Positions 6,913-14,029 of a stretch of 18,576 nt of DNA are shown here, piece by piece. The stretch covers positions 1-18,576 of the forward strand of contig NZ_CAXLMO010000018.1 in NCBI RefSeq assembly GCF_964187635.1, written 5' to 3'. Source of the stretch: Seribacter sulfatis. GTDB taxonomy: Bacteria > Verrucomicrobiota > Verrucomicrobiia > Opitutales > Seribacteraceae. The number at the start of each line of letters is the position of its first letter. Position 1 is the stretch's first letter. Below the pieces are notes generated by a model, which was given only the letters and a program-made list of their open reading frames with translations, searched no databases and was not told the origin of the DNA. A program made the translations under genes and the position numbers.

Positions 6913-8449
6913 ATTTTTCTGTAAAAAATCTTATCAAAAATTCTTCTTCGGGGTTACATTCAACGATTGAATCTTCTAGCCTCCAAAGAAGTTCTCGAAG
7001 TTCAGAAAATGCTTTTTTTATTTCTTGAGAGCTTGGCTTTTTTCCTGGTGAGAGAATAGGCATTATCGAAAAAGCAAAATCACCCAAAAGAGATGCAATA
7101 TCACGATTTGCGAGAATAATTCTCAAGGAATTAAGCATGGAATTTCTTTCACTTGTTGTTTCCGCAGGTAATTCTGACCAAGCCTTGTCGCATAAAGTAG
7201 TTAATTGAACAAGTAGTTGATTTAACCCCAATCCGCTTAGACTTTTTCGAAGTGTGAGAAGACTGTTATCGAGCGAAACAAAAGGAGATATGCTTTCGTT
7301 CAGTACTTCCTTAAGCTCTTTAATTTGTTTGGGGTGTACCAAGGTAGCACCCTCCAGTTTTGCACCTCGGTCATTAAAATTTATTACGGTTTTATTACCT
7401 GAAATCTTTTTGCAGTAGTCGGAAGTTTCTTGCCAGTCAGAAAGAAAAGGAGTCGGGACTGTTTCGTCATAATTACCAGGGATGCGATGGTAATGAGATG
7501 CGTGAACTTGAATATGGGATCGGTTTGTATTTTCAGCATAACGGTCTTGACCATCCCCGCCTCCCGCTAAATCGAGACCAATTGTGAGAATCGCTGAAGT
7601 ATTTAAAAAATCAGCAAATGCCAATGCACTCAAGCCTGCGTTATTTATTGCAAGATGGTTTGTTTTGGATATTCCTTTTTCTGCAAGCCAATCTTCCGTA
7701 ATCACACGTCCCGATAAATAAGCACAATTTTCTCCCCAATGTTTCCTCCAACTATCATGGGATTGGGTGGAGAGTATAGCAATTCCGGGAGTGTAATCTG
7801 GATCGCTACATGAATCGAAAGTTTTTTGTGGATCTATGCTAACAACAAAATCAGGATCCATTCCTGCACTCTTTAATGCCTTGAGGCTACTGTCTGCAGC
7901 TACAATTATGGGCTTGGGAATATTCGAATTAAGTAATGTTAAAGTAACATCAAGTGAAGGCCCGGCACCAACAACAACAGCTAAGTTCCCTTGTCCAAGT
8001 GAATTCCATTCATTGGGTAATCTTTTAGTTAGGTAACCGGCCAAGTTCGTGAATATTTGTCTTTGCCTTAAAAAGCCGGTTTCCGAGCGGGTACGCCTTG
8101 CGCGCATAGTGGAATCAATTTCAGCAATTACAAGGTCTAGAATTTTTGTATATTCAGTGGGATTATCTTCCTCAATCTTGTTACTTACTTTTACAGAAGG
8201 AGGGGTGTGATAATCGAGAAGTATAAAAGTTTCCAAAGCACTTTTAAATGTGAGGGCATTCTTGCTCCGGCTAATATTCTTCACATTTGAAGGTAGGGGC
8301 ATATCTTGCTGAATCGGAGGCGAAAACCATAAAATTCCTACAGGAAATTTCTCCGATTCTTCCAGTAATTGATCTTTGGAAAGTGGACCGAGCAAAATTA
8401 CGGATTTTGCACCACTTGAATCTGACTCAGAAAGCCACTCAGTCGTCAT
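6905..8449 (-). CDS. MAF/DUF115 motility accessory factor (flagellin nonulosonic acid transferase type)
   Basis: The 514-residue product carries the central DUF115 (MptE-like Rossmann) domain of motility accessory factors: V-V-V-G-A-G-P-S-L-D (158-167), A-A-D-S-S-L-K-A-L (184-192), then M-D-P-D-F-V-V-S-I-D-P (197-207) and, further on, T-I-G-L-D-L-A-G-G with a following R-Y. In Campylobacter, Clostridium, Aeromonas and Magnetospirillum, Maf proteins are needed to attach pseudaminic or legionaminic acid to Ser/Thr of flagellin in the cytoplasm before export. Its divergent neighbours pseB and pseI, which make the sugar, support that role. It lies alone on the minus strand in a plus-strand region and shares its last 8 bases (a self-complementary TTAATTAA that supplies both stop codons) with the aminotransferase gene. 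The C-terminal ~140 residues are helical and less conserved. Confidence 0.88.
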   Translation of the reverse strand: MTTEWLSESDSSGAKSVILLGPLSKDQLLEESEKFPVGILWFSPPIQQDMPLPSNVKNISRSKNALTFKSALETFILLDYHTPPSVKVSNKIEEDNPTEYTKILDLVIAEIDSTMRARRTRSETGFLRQRQIFTNLAGYLTKRLPNEWNSLGQGNLAVVVGAGPSLDVTLTLLNSNIPKPIIVAADSSLKALKSAGMDPDFVVSIDPQKTFDSCSDPDYTPGIAILSTQSHDSWRKHWGENCAYLSGRVITEDWLAEKGISKTNHLAINNAGLSALAFADFLNTSAILTIGLDLAGGGDGQDRYAENTNRSHIQVHASHYHRIPGNYDETVPTPFLSDWQETSDYCKKISGNKTVINFNDRGAKLEGATLVHPKQIKELKEVLNESISPFVSLDNSLLTLRKSLSGLGLNQLLVQLTTLCDKAWSELPAETTSERNSMLNSLRIILANRDIASLLGDFAFSIMPILSPGKKPSSQEIKKAFSELRELLWRLEDSIVECNPEEEFLIRFFTEKFN

Positions 8450-8562
8450 ATTGTAACGAAATTTAAAATTGAAAAGAAATTGTACAAATTATTATTCTTA
8501 AATGAACGGTCGATCTTTCGAATCGACTAAATTAACTATTATCTTTCTAATATGTAATTACT
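8450..8562. promoter_or_regulatory. Divergent maf/pseB promoter region with an inverted repeat
   Basis: This very AT-rich 113-base gap separates two divergent starts and must hold promoters in both directions. The clearest structure is a perfect 6-base inverted repeat, GTCGAT (8509-8514) and ATCGAC (8522-8527), around a 7-base loop or spacer that contains TTCGA. It could be an operator half-site pair or a transcript hairpin. TATTAT (8537-8542) and TAATAT (8548-8553) are possible -10 elements for pseB, but no convincing -35 stands at the right distance. No clear promoter was found on the minus strand. Confidence 0.35.
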
Positions 8563-9561
8563 ATGTTTAACGACAAATCAATTCTTGTAACTGGTGCGAC
8601 TGGATCGTTCGGACAAATGTTTGTTAAAACTATTACTGAGAGATTCAATCCTCGTCGTGTAATTGTTTATTCTCGTGATGAGTGGAAACAATCTGAGATG
8701 CAAAAAGATAAAGCTTTTACCCAGGGGCAGGTCAGGTTTTTTCTTGGCGATGTTCGCGATAAAGACCGTCTTTGTCTTGCCATGAGAGGTGTTGAATACG
8801 TTATTCATGCGGCTGCACTTAAGCAAGTCCCTGCAGCGGAATATAATCCGCATGAATTTATCAAAACTAATGTAGATGGTGCAACAAATGTAGTAGAAGC
8901 TGCTTTACATGCGGGTGTGAGCAAAGTAATTGCATTAAGCACAGACAAAGCGGTCAATCCAGTCAATTTATATGGAGCTACCAAGTTGTGCTCGGATAAG
9001 GTTTTTGTAGCGGCTAATAGTTATGGTGGAGAAAGTGGAACAATTTTTTCAGTAGTGAGATATGGCAATGTAGTGGGAAGTCGAGGAAGCGTTGCCCCAT
9101 TATTTGCAAATCAACGCGAGTCTGGTTCCCTCACGATTACTAATCCGGACATGACTCGTTTTTTAATCACTTTACAGGACGGGGTTGATTTTGTGTTACA
9201 ATGCTTAGAACAGATGGTCGGAGGCGAACTTTTTGTTCCTAAAATTCCAGCCTGTTCCGTTGCTGATATTGCCAATGTAATTGCTCCTGATTGTAAGTGG
9301 AATACCATTGGACTAAGACCCGGTGAGAAGATCCATGAAGTACTTATTCCAGAAGATGAGTCTAGAAATGTCTTAGAGTTTGATAATCATTTTGTTATTC
9401 AACCAATCCAATCTTTTTGGGGTAATAAAATAGGAGTTTTAGGGGGAGTTCCTTGCTCCGACGGATTCAAATACGCAAGTAATTGTAATTGTGATAACCT
9501 GACTGTTGAGGAATTAAGAGTCCTGCTGTCTGATTTTTTACCGCCCCCCCAATCTAGCTGA
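8563..9561 (+). CDS. pseB: UDP-N-acetylglucosamine 4,6-dehydratase (inverting)
   Basis: PseB catalyses the first step of pseudaminic acid synthesis, converting UDP-GlcNAc with C5 inversion to the UDP-4-keto-6-deoxy-AltNAc intermediate. The 332-residue product has the family features throughout: start MFNDKSILVTGATGSFG with the NAD(P)-binding glycine loop (11-17), Y-S-R-D-E (36-40), H-A-A-A-L-K-Q-V-P-A-A-E-Y-N-P (82-96), the catalytic S-T-D-K (D128, K129) and Y-G-A-T-K (Y137, K141), then V-V-R-Y-G-N-V-V-G-S-R-G-S-V and G-L-R-P-G-E-K-I-H-E. D-K-Y spacing matches H. pylori FlaA1. Length is normal for the family. ATG start; pseI follows after 18 bases, so the two form an operon. Near the 3' end there is a C7 run at 9544-9550 that encodes prolines. 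Confidence 0.93.
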   Translation: MFNDKSILVTGATGSFGQMFVKTITERFNPRRVIVYSRDEWKQSEMQKDKAFTQGQVRFFLGDVRDKDRLCLAMRGVEYVIHAAALKQVPAAEYNPHEFIKTNVDGATNVVEAALHAGVSKVIALSTDKAVNPVNLYGATKLCSDKVFVAANSYGGESGTIFSVVRYGNVVGSRGSVAPLFANQRESGSLTITNPDMTRFLITLQDGVDFVLQCLEQMVGGELFVPKIPACSVADIANVIAPDCKWNTIGLRPGEKIHEVLIPEDESRNVLEFDNHFVIQPIQSFWGNKIGVLGGVPCSDGFKYASNCNCDNLTVEELRVLLSDFLPPPQSS

Positions 9562-9579
9562 CAGCACCCATTTCTCACG

Positions 9580-10629
9580 GTGGAGATTCTCACCAAAATT
9601 ACTGATCTTAGTGAACCGCCTTTGGTTGTTGCCGAACTATCGGGAAACCATGGGGGTAGTATTGATAAAGCATTCCAATTGGTAGAAGCTGCAGTTGAAG
9701 CGGGTGCAGATGCAATTAAATTGCAAACTTACAAACCAGAAACAATAACAGTTAACGGTAAAGATGACCGCTTTTTATTAAAAGAGGGATTATGGAAAGG
9801 TCGTTATTTACATGATCTTTACCAAGAGGCAATGACTCCATGGGATTGGCACAAGCCCCTTTTCGATAAAGCGAATGAACTTGGTGCCTTTTTGTTTAGC
9901 TCTCCATTTGATGAAAGTGCGGTCGATTATTTGGAGTCTAATCTTGATCCTATCTTACACAAAATTGCTTCTTTCGAATTAAATCATTTTCCTTTGTTAG
10001 AAAAAATCGGAGAGACGAAAAAACCAGTCCTTGCAAGTGTGGGAGTCTCGAGTGAGTGGGAAATTAAAAAAGCAATTTCTATATTAGAATCAAAGGGCTG
10101 CCCCCACATCACACTTTTGCATTGTGTAAGCGAGTACCCGGCTCAACCCGAAGATTTTAATTTGGCTTCAATGCTAAACCTAAAAAAATATTCGGATGAC
10201 ATATCAATTGGTTTATCTGACCATTCACCTGGCCATACAATTGCAGTTGCAGCGACTGCTTTGGGAGCACGAGTTATTGAAAAGCATTTTACTTTAGATC
10301 GAAATGAAGACTCGATTGATGGTGGATTTTCTATGCTACCCCACGAATTTAAATCCTTGGTGGATCAAGTCAAATGTACTCACTTGGCAGTGGGAACAAT
10401 TGATGGTTCAAATCATAAGGTTGAAAAGAAAGGATCCTTTTTTAAACGTTCGATTTTGGTCTCTAAGGTAATTCATCGCAATGAAACACTGACTACTAAT
10501 AATTTAAGAGTAGCCCGTCCTGGAGATGGTTTGTGTCCTAGCTTATGGAATGAAGTACTAGGGAAGGTAGCCAATCGAGATATGATAGTTGGACATCCTT
10601 TATCCTTAGATGATTTTCAAGATAAATAG
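9580..10629 (+). CDS. pseI: Pseudaminic acid synthase (NeuB family)
   Basis: The 349-residue product condenses phosphoenolpyruvate with a 2,4-diacetamido hexose to give the nine-carbon nonulosonic acid. The NeuB TIM barrel shows V-V-A-E-L-S-G-N-H-G-G-S (16-27), G-A-D-A-I-K-L-Q-T-Y, L-W-K-G-R-Y-L-H-D-L-Y-Q-E-A then T-P-W-x-W-H-K-P, F-S-S-P-F-D-E-S-A-V-D, K-I-A-S-F-E, and G-L-S-D-H-S-P-G followed by V-I-E-K-H-F-T-L. The C-terminal ~60 residues form the SAF (antifreeze-like) domain (V-A-R-P-G-D-G-L). The LWKG and TPWEWHKP-like segments point to PseI over NeuB or LegI. Start is GTG at 9580, 18 bases after pseB; no clear Shine-Dalgarno site. The enzyme pairs with PseB, but the intervening steps (pseC, pseH, pseG) and CMP activation (pseF) are not in the window. 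Confidence 0.9.
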   Translation: MEILTKITDLSEPPLVVAELSGNHGGSIDKAFQLVEAAVEAGADAIKLQTYKPETITVNGKDDRFLLKEGLWKGRYLHDLYQEAMTPWDWHKPLFDKANELGAFLFSSPFDESAVDYLESNLDPILHKIASFELNHFPLLEKIGETKKPVLASVGVSSEWEIKKAISILESKGCPHITLLHCVSEYPAQPEDFNLASMLNLKKYSDDISIGLSDHSPGHTIAVAATALGARVIEKHFTLDRNEDSIDGGFSMLPHEFKSLVDQVKCTHLAVGTIDGSNHKVEKKGSFFKRSILVSKVIHRNETLTTNNLRVARPGDGLCPSLWNEVLGKVANRDMIVGHPLSLDDFQDK

Positions 10630-10692
10630 CATTAATTTTAAATAAATTAGTTCATTTTTGCATTAATTGGGTAAGTGATGCTATGTTTATAG

Positions 10693-10932
10693 GTGACCCA
10701 TAGTAAAATCGAGGAGCTTAATATACCAATTTTTACGGGATCCACTGATGAACGCCTTCGCCAAGCATGTTGTTGGGTTTCAACGCGATGCCCCGGTCGA
10801 TCGCTCACACTTGAGCAAATTGGCAATATTATGGGCGTATCAAGAGAAAGAGTTCGTCAAATTGAAGCACAGGCACTTCGCAAGCTAAGGCATCCATCAC
10901 GTATTAATATTCTAAGGGACCATCAAGCTTAA
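10693..10932 (+). CDS. Stand-alone sigma-70 region 4-like small DNA-binding protein
   Basis: This 79-residue protein consists of little more than sigma-70 region 4.2. Residues ~38-70 read T-L-E-Q-I-G-N-I-M-G-V-S-R-E-R-V-R-Q-I-E followed by A-L-R-K-L-R-H-P-S-R, the helix-turn-helix that reads -35 elements in RpoD-type sigma factors. Regions 1-3, and so the -10 and core-binding surfaces, are absent. The 37 residues before the motif show no known fold. The start is fixed as GTG at 10693 because a TAG stop lies directly before it in frame and no upstream start exists. It could modulate sigma/RNA polymerase, act as a small transcription factor, or be a relic of a sigma gene; intactness of the motif argues against decay. 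dprA follows in the same frame. Confidence 0.75.
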   Translation: MTHSKIEELNIPIFTGSTDERLRQACCWVSTRCPGRSLTLEQIGNIMGVSRERVRQIEAQALRKLRHPSRINILRDHQA

Positions 10933-11001
10933 TACAAAATTGGATTATTTAATGAGAAGGCTGAGAAGTTTCTCTTTCAAAATTATCCAAATAGCCTATT
11001 C

Positions 11002-12147
11002 TTGAAATTAGTGAGCAATGATATTAATAATCTAAATATTCAAGATGCCTTTTTATTGCTCAACGGAATTTCGAATGTGGGCCCAGTTTCTGCGAGAAAT
11101 TTAATCCAGTATTTTGACGGTGACCCGACGGCAATCTTCCGTGCTAATAAATCGGAATTATTTAAGGTCAATGGTGTTGGAAATAAAATTGTTGATTCTT
11201 TGATCAACCCCAAAAACCTGGAATGGCTTTGTTCTGAAAAGAAGAAAATTGAAAATCGTGATGCTTCTTTTATTTCACAGCCTGATTTACCATCAATTTT
11301 ATTGGAAATTTATGACCCCCCGATCGGGCTTTATGTATCTGGTAATCTAACAAACCGGCCTTTCGTCTCGATCGTAGGTACGAGAAACCCGACAATGTAT
11401 GGCCAGAAGCAAGCGAGGGAAATAGCGTCTTATTTAACTGAAGCTGGTTTTTGTATTGTGAGTGGTATGGCTCGTGGAATCGATACGGCAGCACATGAAG
11501 GTGCCCTAGATGCAGGTGGCCCAACAATTGCCTTTTTGGGGAGTGGTTTGGACATTGTGTACCCGCCTGAAAATATAAATTTATATCAACGAATTATTAA
11601 ACAAGGGGCAGTTATTTCAGAATTTCCTTTTGGGCGAAAAGCGGATCGCAGGACATTCCCTATGCGTAACCGTTTAGTTTCTGGAGTAGCACAAGGAGTT
11701 ATTGTGGTAGAATCAGCGTCATCAGGGGGCAGTTTAATCACTGCACAATTTGCAGCAGATCAGGGAAGAACTGTCTTCGCTATACCTGGGCGCATTGATC
11801 AACCCAGTTCTGCCGGTTGTCATAAACTGATTCGAGAGGGAGCAACACTTATCCGTTCTGCAGTCGATGTGATTAAAGACCTACGCCCCTACATGAATGA
11901 AGAGCAGTATTTACTTAATTTTGATAATGATAAAAAAGAAACTTCTCTGGAAAACGCTTCCTTTCAAAATTTGAACAAAAGTGAGCTGAAACTTGTCAAT
12001 GAATTGAAAGAGGGAGAGCAACTTTCACTCGATGAATTATCACATAGAACAGGGTTATCAATTGCTGAAACAATGTCCCATTTAACTCTGCTAGAGCTTA
12101 ATCGTTACATTAAAAAATATCCGAGCGGGAAATACGAAATTATTTAA
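11002..12147 (+). CDS. dprA: DNA-processing protein DprA
   Basis: DprA protects incoming single-stranded DNA during natural transformation and loads RecA on it, in the cytoplasm. The 381-residue product shows an N-terminal helix-hairpin-helix region (about 20-65), the Rossmann-like core with S-I-V-G-T-R-N-P-T (123-131), S-G-M-A-R-G-I-D (154-161), G-S-G-L-D-I-V-Y-P (180-188), F-P-M-R-N-R-L-V-S-G (219-228) and G-S-L-I-T-A-Q (243-249), and a C-terminal winged helix (about 320-381). The start is uncertain: TTG at 11002 is used here, GTG at 11011 is an alternative, and the frame is open back to the stop of the preceding gene at 10930. No other competence gene is in the window. A hairpin terminator follows directly. 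Confidence 0.93.
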   Translation: MKLVSNDINNLNIQDAFLLLNGISNVGPVSARNLIQYFDGDPTAIFRANKSELFKVNGVGNKIVDSLINPKNLEWLCSEKKKIENRDASFISQPDLPSILLEIYDPPIGLYVSGNLTNRPFVSIVGTRNPTMYGQKQAREIASYLTEAGFCIVSGMARGIDTAAHEGALDAGGPTIAFLGSGLDIVYPPENINLYQRIIKQGAVISEFPFGRKADRRTFPMRNRLVSGVAQGVIVVESASSGGSLITAQFAADQGRTVFAIPGRIDQPSSAGCHKLIREGATLIRSAVDVIKDLRPYMNEEQYLLNFDNDKKETSLENASFQNLNKSELKLVNELKEGEQLSLDELSHRTGLSIAETMSHLTLLELNRYIKKYPSGKYEII

Positions 12148-12190
12148 CCCTGCATCGTATGTTTGAATGTAGGGTATTACTTTTAATTTT
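12148..12190 (+). terminator. Intrinsic terminator after dprA
   Basis: The first base after the dprA stop begins an 8-base stem, CCCTGCAT (12148-12155), pairing with ATGTAGGG (12167-12174) with one G-U wobble, around an 11-base loop. A T-rich stretch (12175-12190) follows. It separates dprA from the permease gene downstream; the rest of the 120-base gap up to 12267 shows no other clear structure. Confidence 0.65.
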
Positions 12191-12267
12191 CAATAATTCG
12201 GATTTTACCTCTTGATTTAAAGAAAGTTTTGAGATGGGGTTAAGAAACTGTTTTTCAGGTTCAAAAT

Positions 12268-13788
12268 ATGATTCATGCTGTAGCCATTACCTCTTCTCCT
12301 CATTGGCCTTTATTTGTACTTTTGTTAAGTGTTTGTTGGGTCGTTTTTGGAATTACAAAACTTAAAATTCATGCATTTTTAACTTTAATGGTCGCGGCTA
12401 TTTTCGTTGGAATGCTATCGGGTCCTTTACCTGAGCTTTCGATTGAAAATAAAGGTCTTTTTCACAATCGAGTAGATTTACCAGCCTCTTCAGAAACTGA
12501 TTATACTTTGGCGATCAAATGGTCCCTTCTTGGATTTGGCAACACAGCAGGCGGAGTGGGTTTAATTATCGCACTGGCAGCAATTGTTGGAACTTGTATG
12601 ATGAAAAGCGGGGCTGCTGATCGGGTAGTTCGTTTTTTACTTTCTGTTTTTGGAGAAAAATATGCTGGTTTTGTTCTTCTACTAAGTGGATTCCTACTAT
12701 CCATTCCAGTCTTTTTTGATACCGTATTTTTTTTATTAATTCCAATAGCTCGTGCAATGGCCGTCCGTGCAGGAGGTAAATATTTATATTTTGTATTGGC
12801 AATGGCAGGTGCCGGGGCAATTACTCACTCGATGGTTCCTCCTACACCAGGACCACTTATGATCGCGGATGGATTGGGTCTCGAGGTTGGTGAAGCGATG
12901 GTTGCTGGTGTAATCGCGAGCATTATACCCGCCTGTTTAGTTCTGTATTTAGCCAAATGGTTTGATTCAAAATATAATTTCCCGATGCGTGAAGTCGCGG
13001 GTTCATCCAAGAAGAGCCTGGAAATAATTATAAATAAATCCGATGAAGACTTACCCTCAGTCTTTTTATCCTTTCTACCGATTGCTTTACCCGTGGTTCT
13101 TATTTCTGGATTATCAATCTTGAATCTGGTCAGAATGCATTATACTAATTTCGGTGGTTTGGACTCTGGTTTGGGAGCCGGTTTTTTCTCGGTACTTTCC
13201 TTTTTAGGTGAGCCTAACATGGCAATGGCATTGGCTGCTGTTTCTTCGGTTTATATTTTGCTGAAGCAATCAATCCAAGATAATGGAGGTAAAGGTGGGG
13301 GGCTTACTTCATTGCTATCCAAAGAACTTGAAGAACCTCTTTCGACCGCCGGAATGATTATATTGATTACGGGTGCAGGGGGTGCATTTGGCGGGATGGT
13401 TCGATTAAGTGGAGTGGGTAATTCAATTGAAAACCTTTCAAGCGAATTGAATCTTTCCTATGTCTTACTTGCCTGGTTAGTAACCGCAATTATCAGAATT
13501 GCCCAAGGCTCCGCTACCGTGGCAATGATAACTGGGGTTGGTTTAATGGCTGCGGTAGTAGGCGATGGGAGTGTTCTTTCTTATCATCCATTGTATATTT
13601 TTTTGGCAATCGGGTTTGGTTCAATAACGCTTTCGTGGATGAATGATAGCGGTTTTTGGGTGGTGCAACGATTAAGTGGCTTGACTGAGCAAGAAACTTT
13701 AAAAACCTGGTCCCTCTTACTCACTGCCATCTCATTATTGGGGTTAGCTATTTGCTTAGTAGGGTCTTATCTATTGCCGTTACAATAA
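12268..13788 (+). CDS. GntP-family gluconate/organic acid:H+ symporter-like permease
   Basis: The 506-residue product is a very hydrophobic integral inner-membrane protein with roughly 12-14 apparent membrane segments. GntP-family features seen by eye are the early A-F-L-T-L-M-V-A-A-I segment, G-F-G-N-T-A-G-G-V-G-L-I-I-A-L-A-A-I-V-G-T before S-G-A-A-D-R-V-V, F-F-D-T-V-F-F-L-L-I-P, a T-H-S-M-V-P-P-T-P-G-P motif, and near the end Q-G-S-A-T-V-A-M-I and M-N-D-S-G-F-W-V. The family imports gluconate and related sugar acids with protons. The protein is somewhat longer than the ~440 residues of E. coli GntP paralogs, partly from a hydrophilic insertion at about 50-80 between early membrane segments. 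No gluconate kinase or other sugar-acid enzyme is beside it, so the substrate cannot be told. It is probably a single-gene unit between the dprA terminator and the TPP riboswitch. Confidence 0.88.
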   Translation: MIHAVAITSSPHWPLFVLLLSVCWVVFGITKLKIHAFLTLMVAAIFVGMLSGPLPELSIENKGLFHNRVDLPASSETDYTLAIKWSLLGFGNTAGGVGLIIALAAIVGTCMMKSGAADRVVRFLLSVFGEKYAGFVLLLSGFLLSIPVFFDTVFFLLIPIARAMAVRAGGKYLYFVLAMAGAGAITHSMVPPTPGPLMIADGLGLEVGEAMVAGVIASIIPACLVLYLAKWFDSKYNFPMREVAGSSKKSLEIIINKSDEDLPSVFLSFLPIALPVVLISGLSILNLVRMHYTNFGGLDSGLGAGFFSVLSFLGEPNMAMALAAVSSVYILLKQSIQDNGGKGGGLTSLLSKELEEPLSTAGMIILITGAGGAFGGMVRLSGVGNSIENLSSELNLSYVLLAWLVTAIIRIAQGSATVAMITGVGLMAAVVGDGSVLSYHPLYIFLAIGFGSITLSWMNDSGFWVVQRLSGLTEQETLKTWSLLLTAISLLGLAICLVGSYLLPLQ

Positions 13789-13888
13789 TGGTAGGAAAAG
13801 TGAAAGTAATTATTAATTTATTAGTTCTTTTACTATTTCTGAATTCTTTTGATTGCTTTTAACCATTACAGCACTAAATTTAGCATTT
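13789..13888 (+). promoter_or_regulatory. AT-rich intergenic stretch: weak hairpin after the permease, probable thiC promoter
   Basis: AGTGAAAG (13799-13806) can pair with CTTTTACT (13827-13834) with one G-U wobble across a 20-base loop, a weak candidate terminator for the permease gene. Further on, TTGATT (13849-13854) and CTAAAT (13874-13879) could be -35 and -10 elements, although the 19-base spacing is long. They would place the transcript start just ahead of the TPP riboswitch. Both calls are tentative. Confidence 0.3.
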
Positions 13889-13984
13889 GTTTAGGGGAGT
13901 CACTTAGGCGTACGACTGAGAGGCTTACACGATCCGTAAGCGACCCTTAGAACCTGATGCGAATCCGTGCGCCGTAGGGAAAAC
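13889..13984 (+). promoter_or_regulatory. TPP (thiamine pyrophosphate) riboswitch, THI element
   Basis: The leader matches the THI-box consensus: GGGGAGTC (13894-13901) pairing with GACT just before the conserved CTGAGA (13916-13921), a P3 stem GCTTAC/GTAAGC (13923-13928 with 13936-13941), ACCCTT (13943-13948), GAACCTGAT (13950-13958), a short P5 (GCG/CGC) and the closing GTAGGGA (13974-13980). GTTT (13889-13892) and AAAC (13981-13984) form P1. It senses thiamine pyrophosphate and should switch off the thiC operon when the vitamin is plentiful. A terminator hairpin starts at the very next base. Confidence 0.96.
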
Positions 13985-14007
13985 TCGACAATTCTGTCGA
14001 ATTTTTT
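13985..14007 (+). terminator. Riboswitch-linked transcription attenuator before thiC
   Basis: A perfect 6-base stem, TCGACA (13985-13990) and TGTCGA (13995-14000), with an ATTC tetraloop, is followed by A and six T residues (14002-14007). It lies between the end of riboswitch P1 and the thiC ATG at 14030, the right place for a terminator that stops transcription when TPP is bound. ACTC (13983-13986), which overlaps its 5' arm, could pair with GAGT (13897-13900) within the aptamer as part of an alternative fold (inference). Confidence 0.75.
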
Positions 14008-14029
14008 CTGGCAAATTTAATTTATAGCC

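Noticed and set aside
9544..9550. C7 run near the 3' end of pseB as a phase-variation tract
   Set aside because: Seven bases is short for slippage switching, and a shift there would change only the last few residues.
10630..10657. TAATTT/AAATTA hairpin followed by T residues after pseI as a terminator
   Set aside because: The stem contains only A-T pairs and the T run is not directly adjacent; it is expected by chance in such AT-rich DNA.
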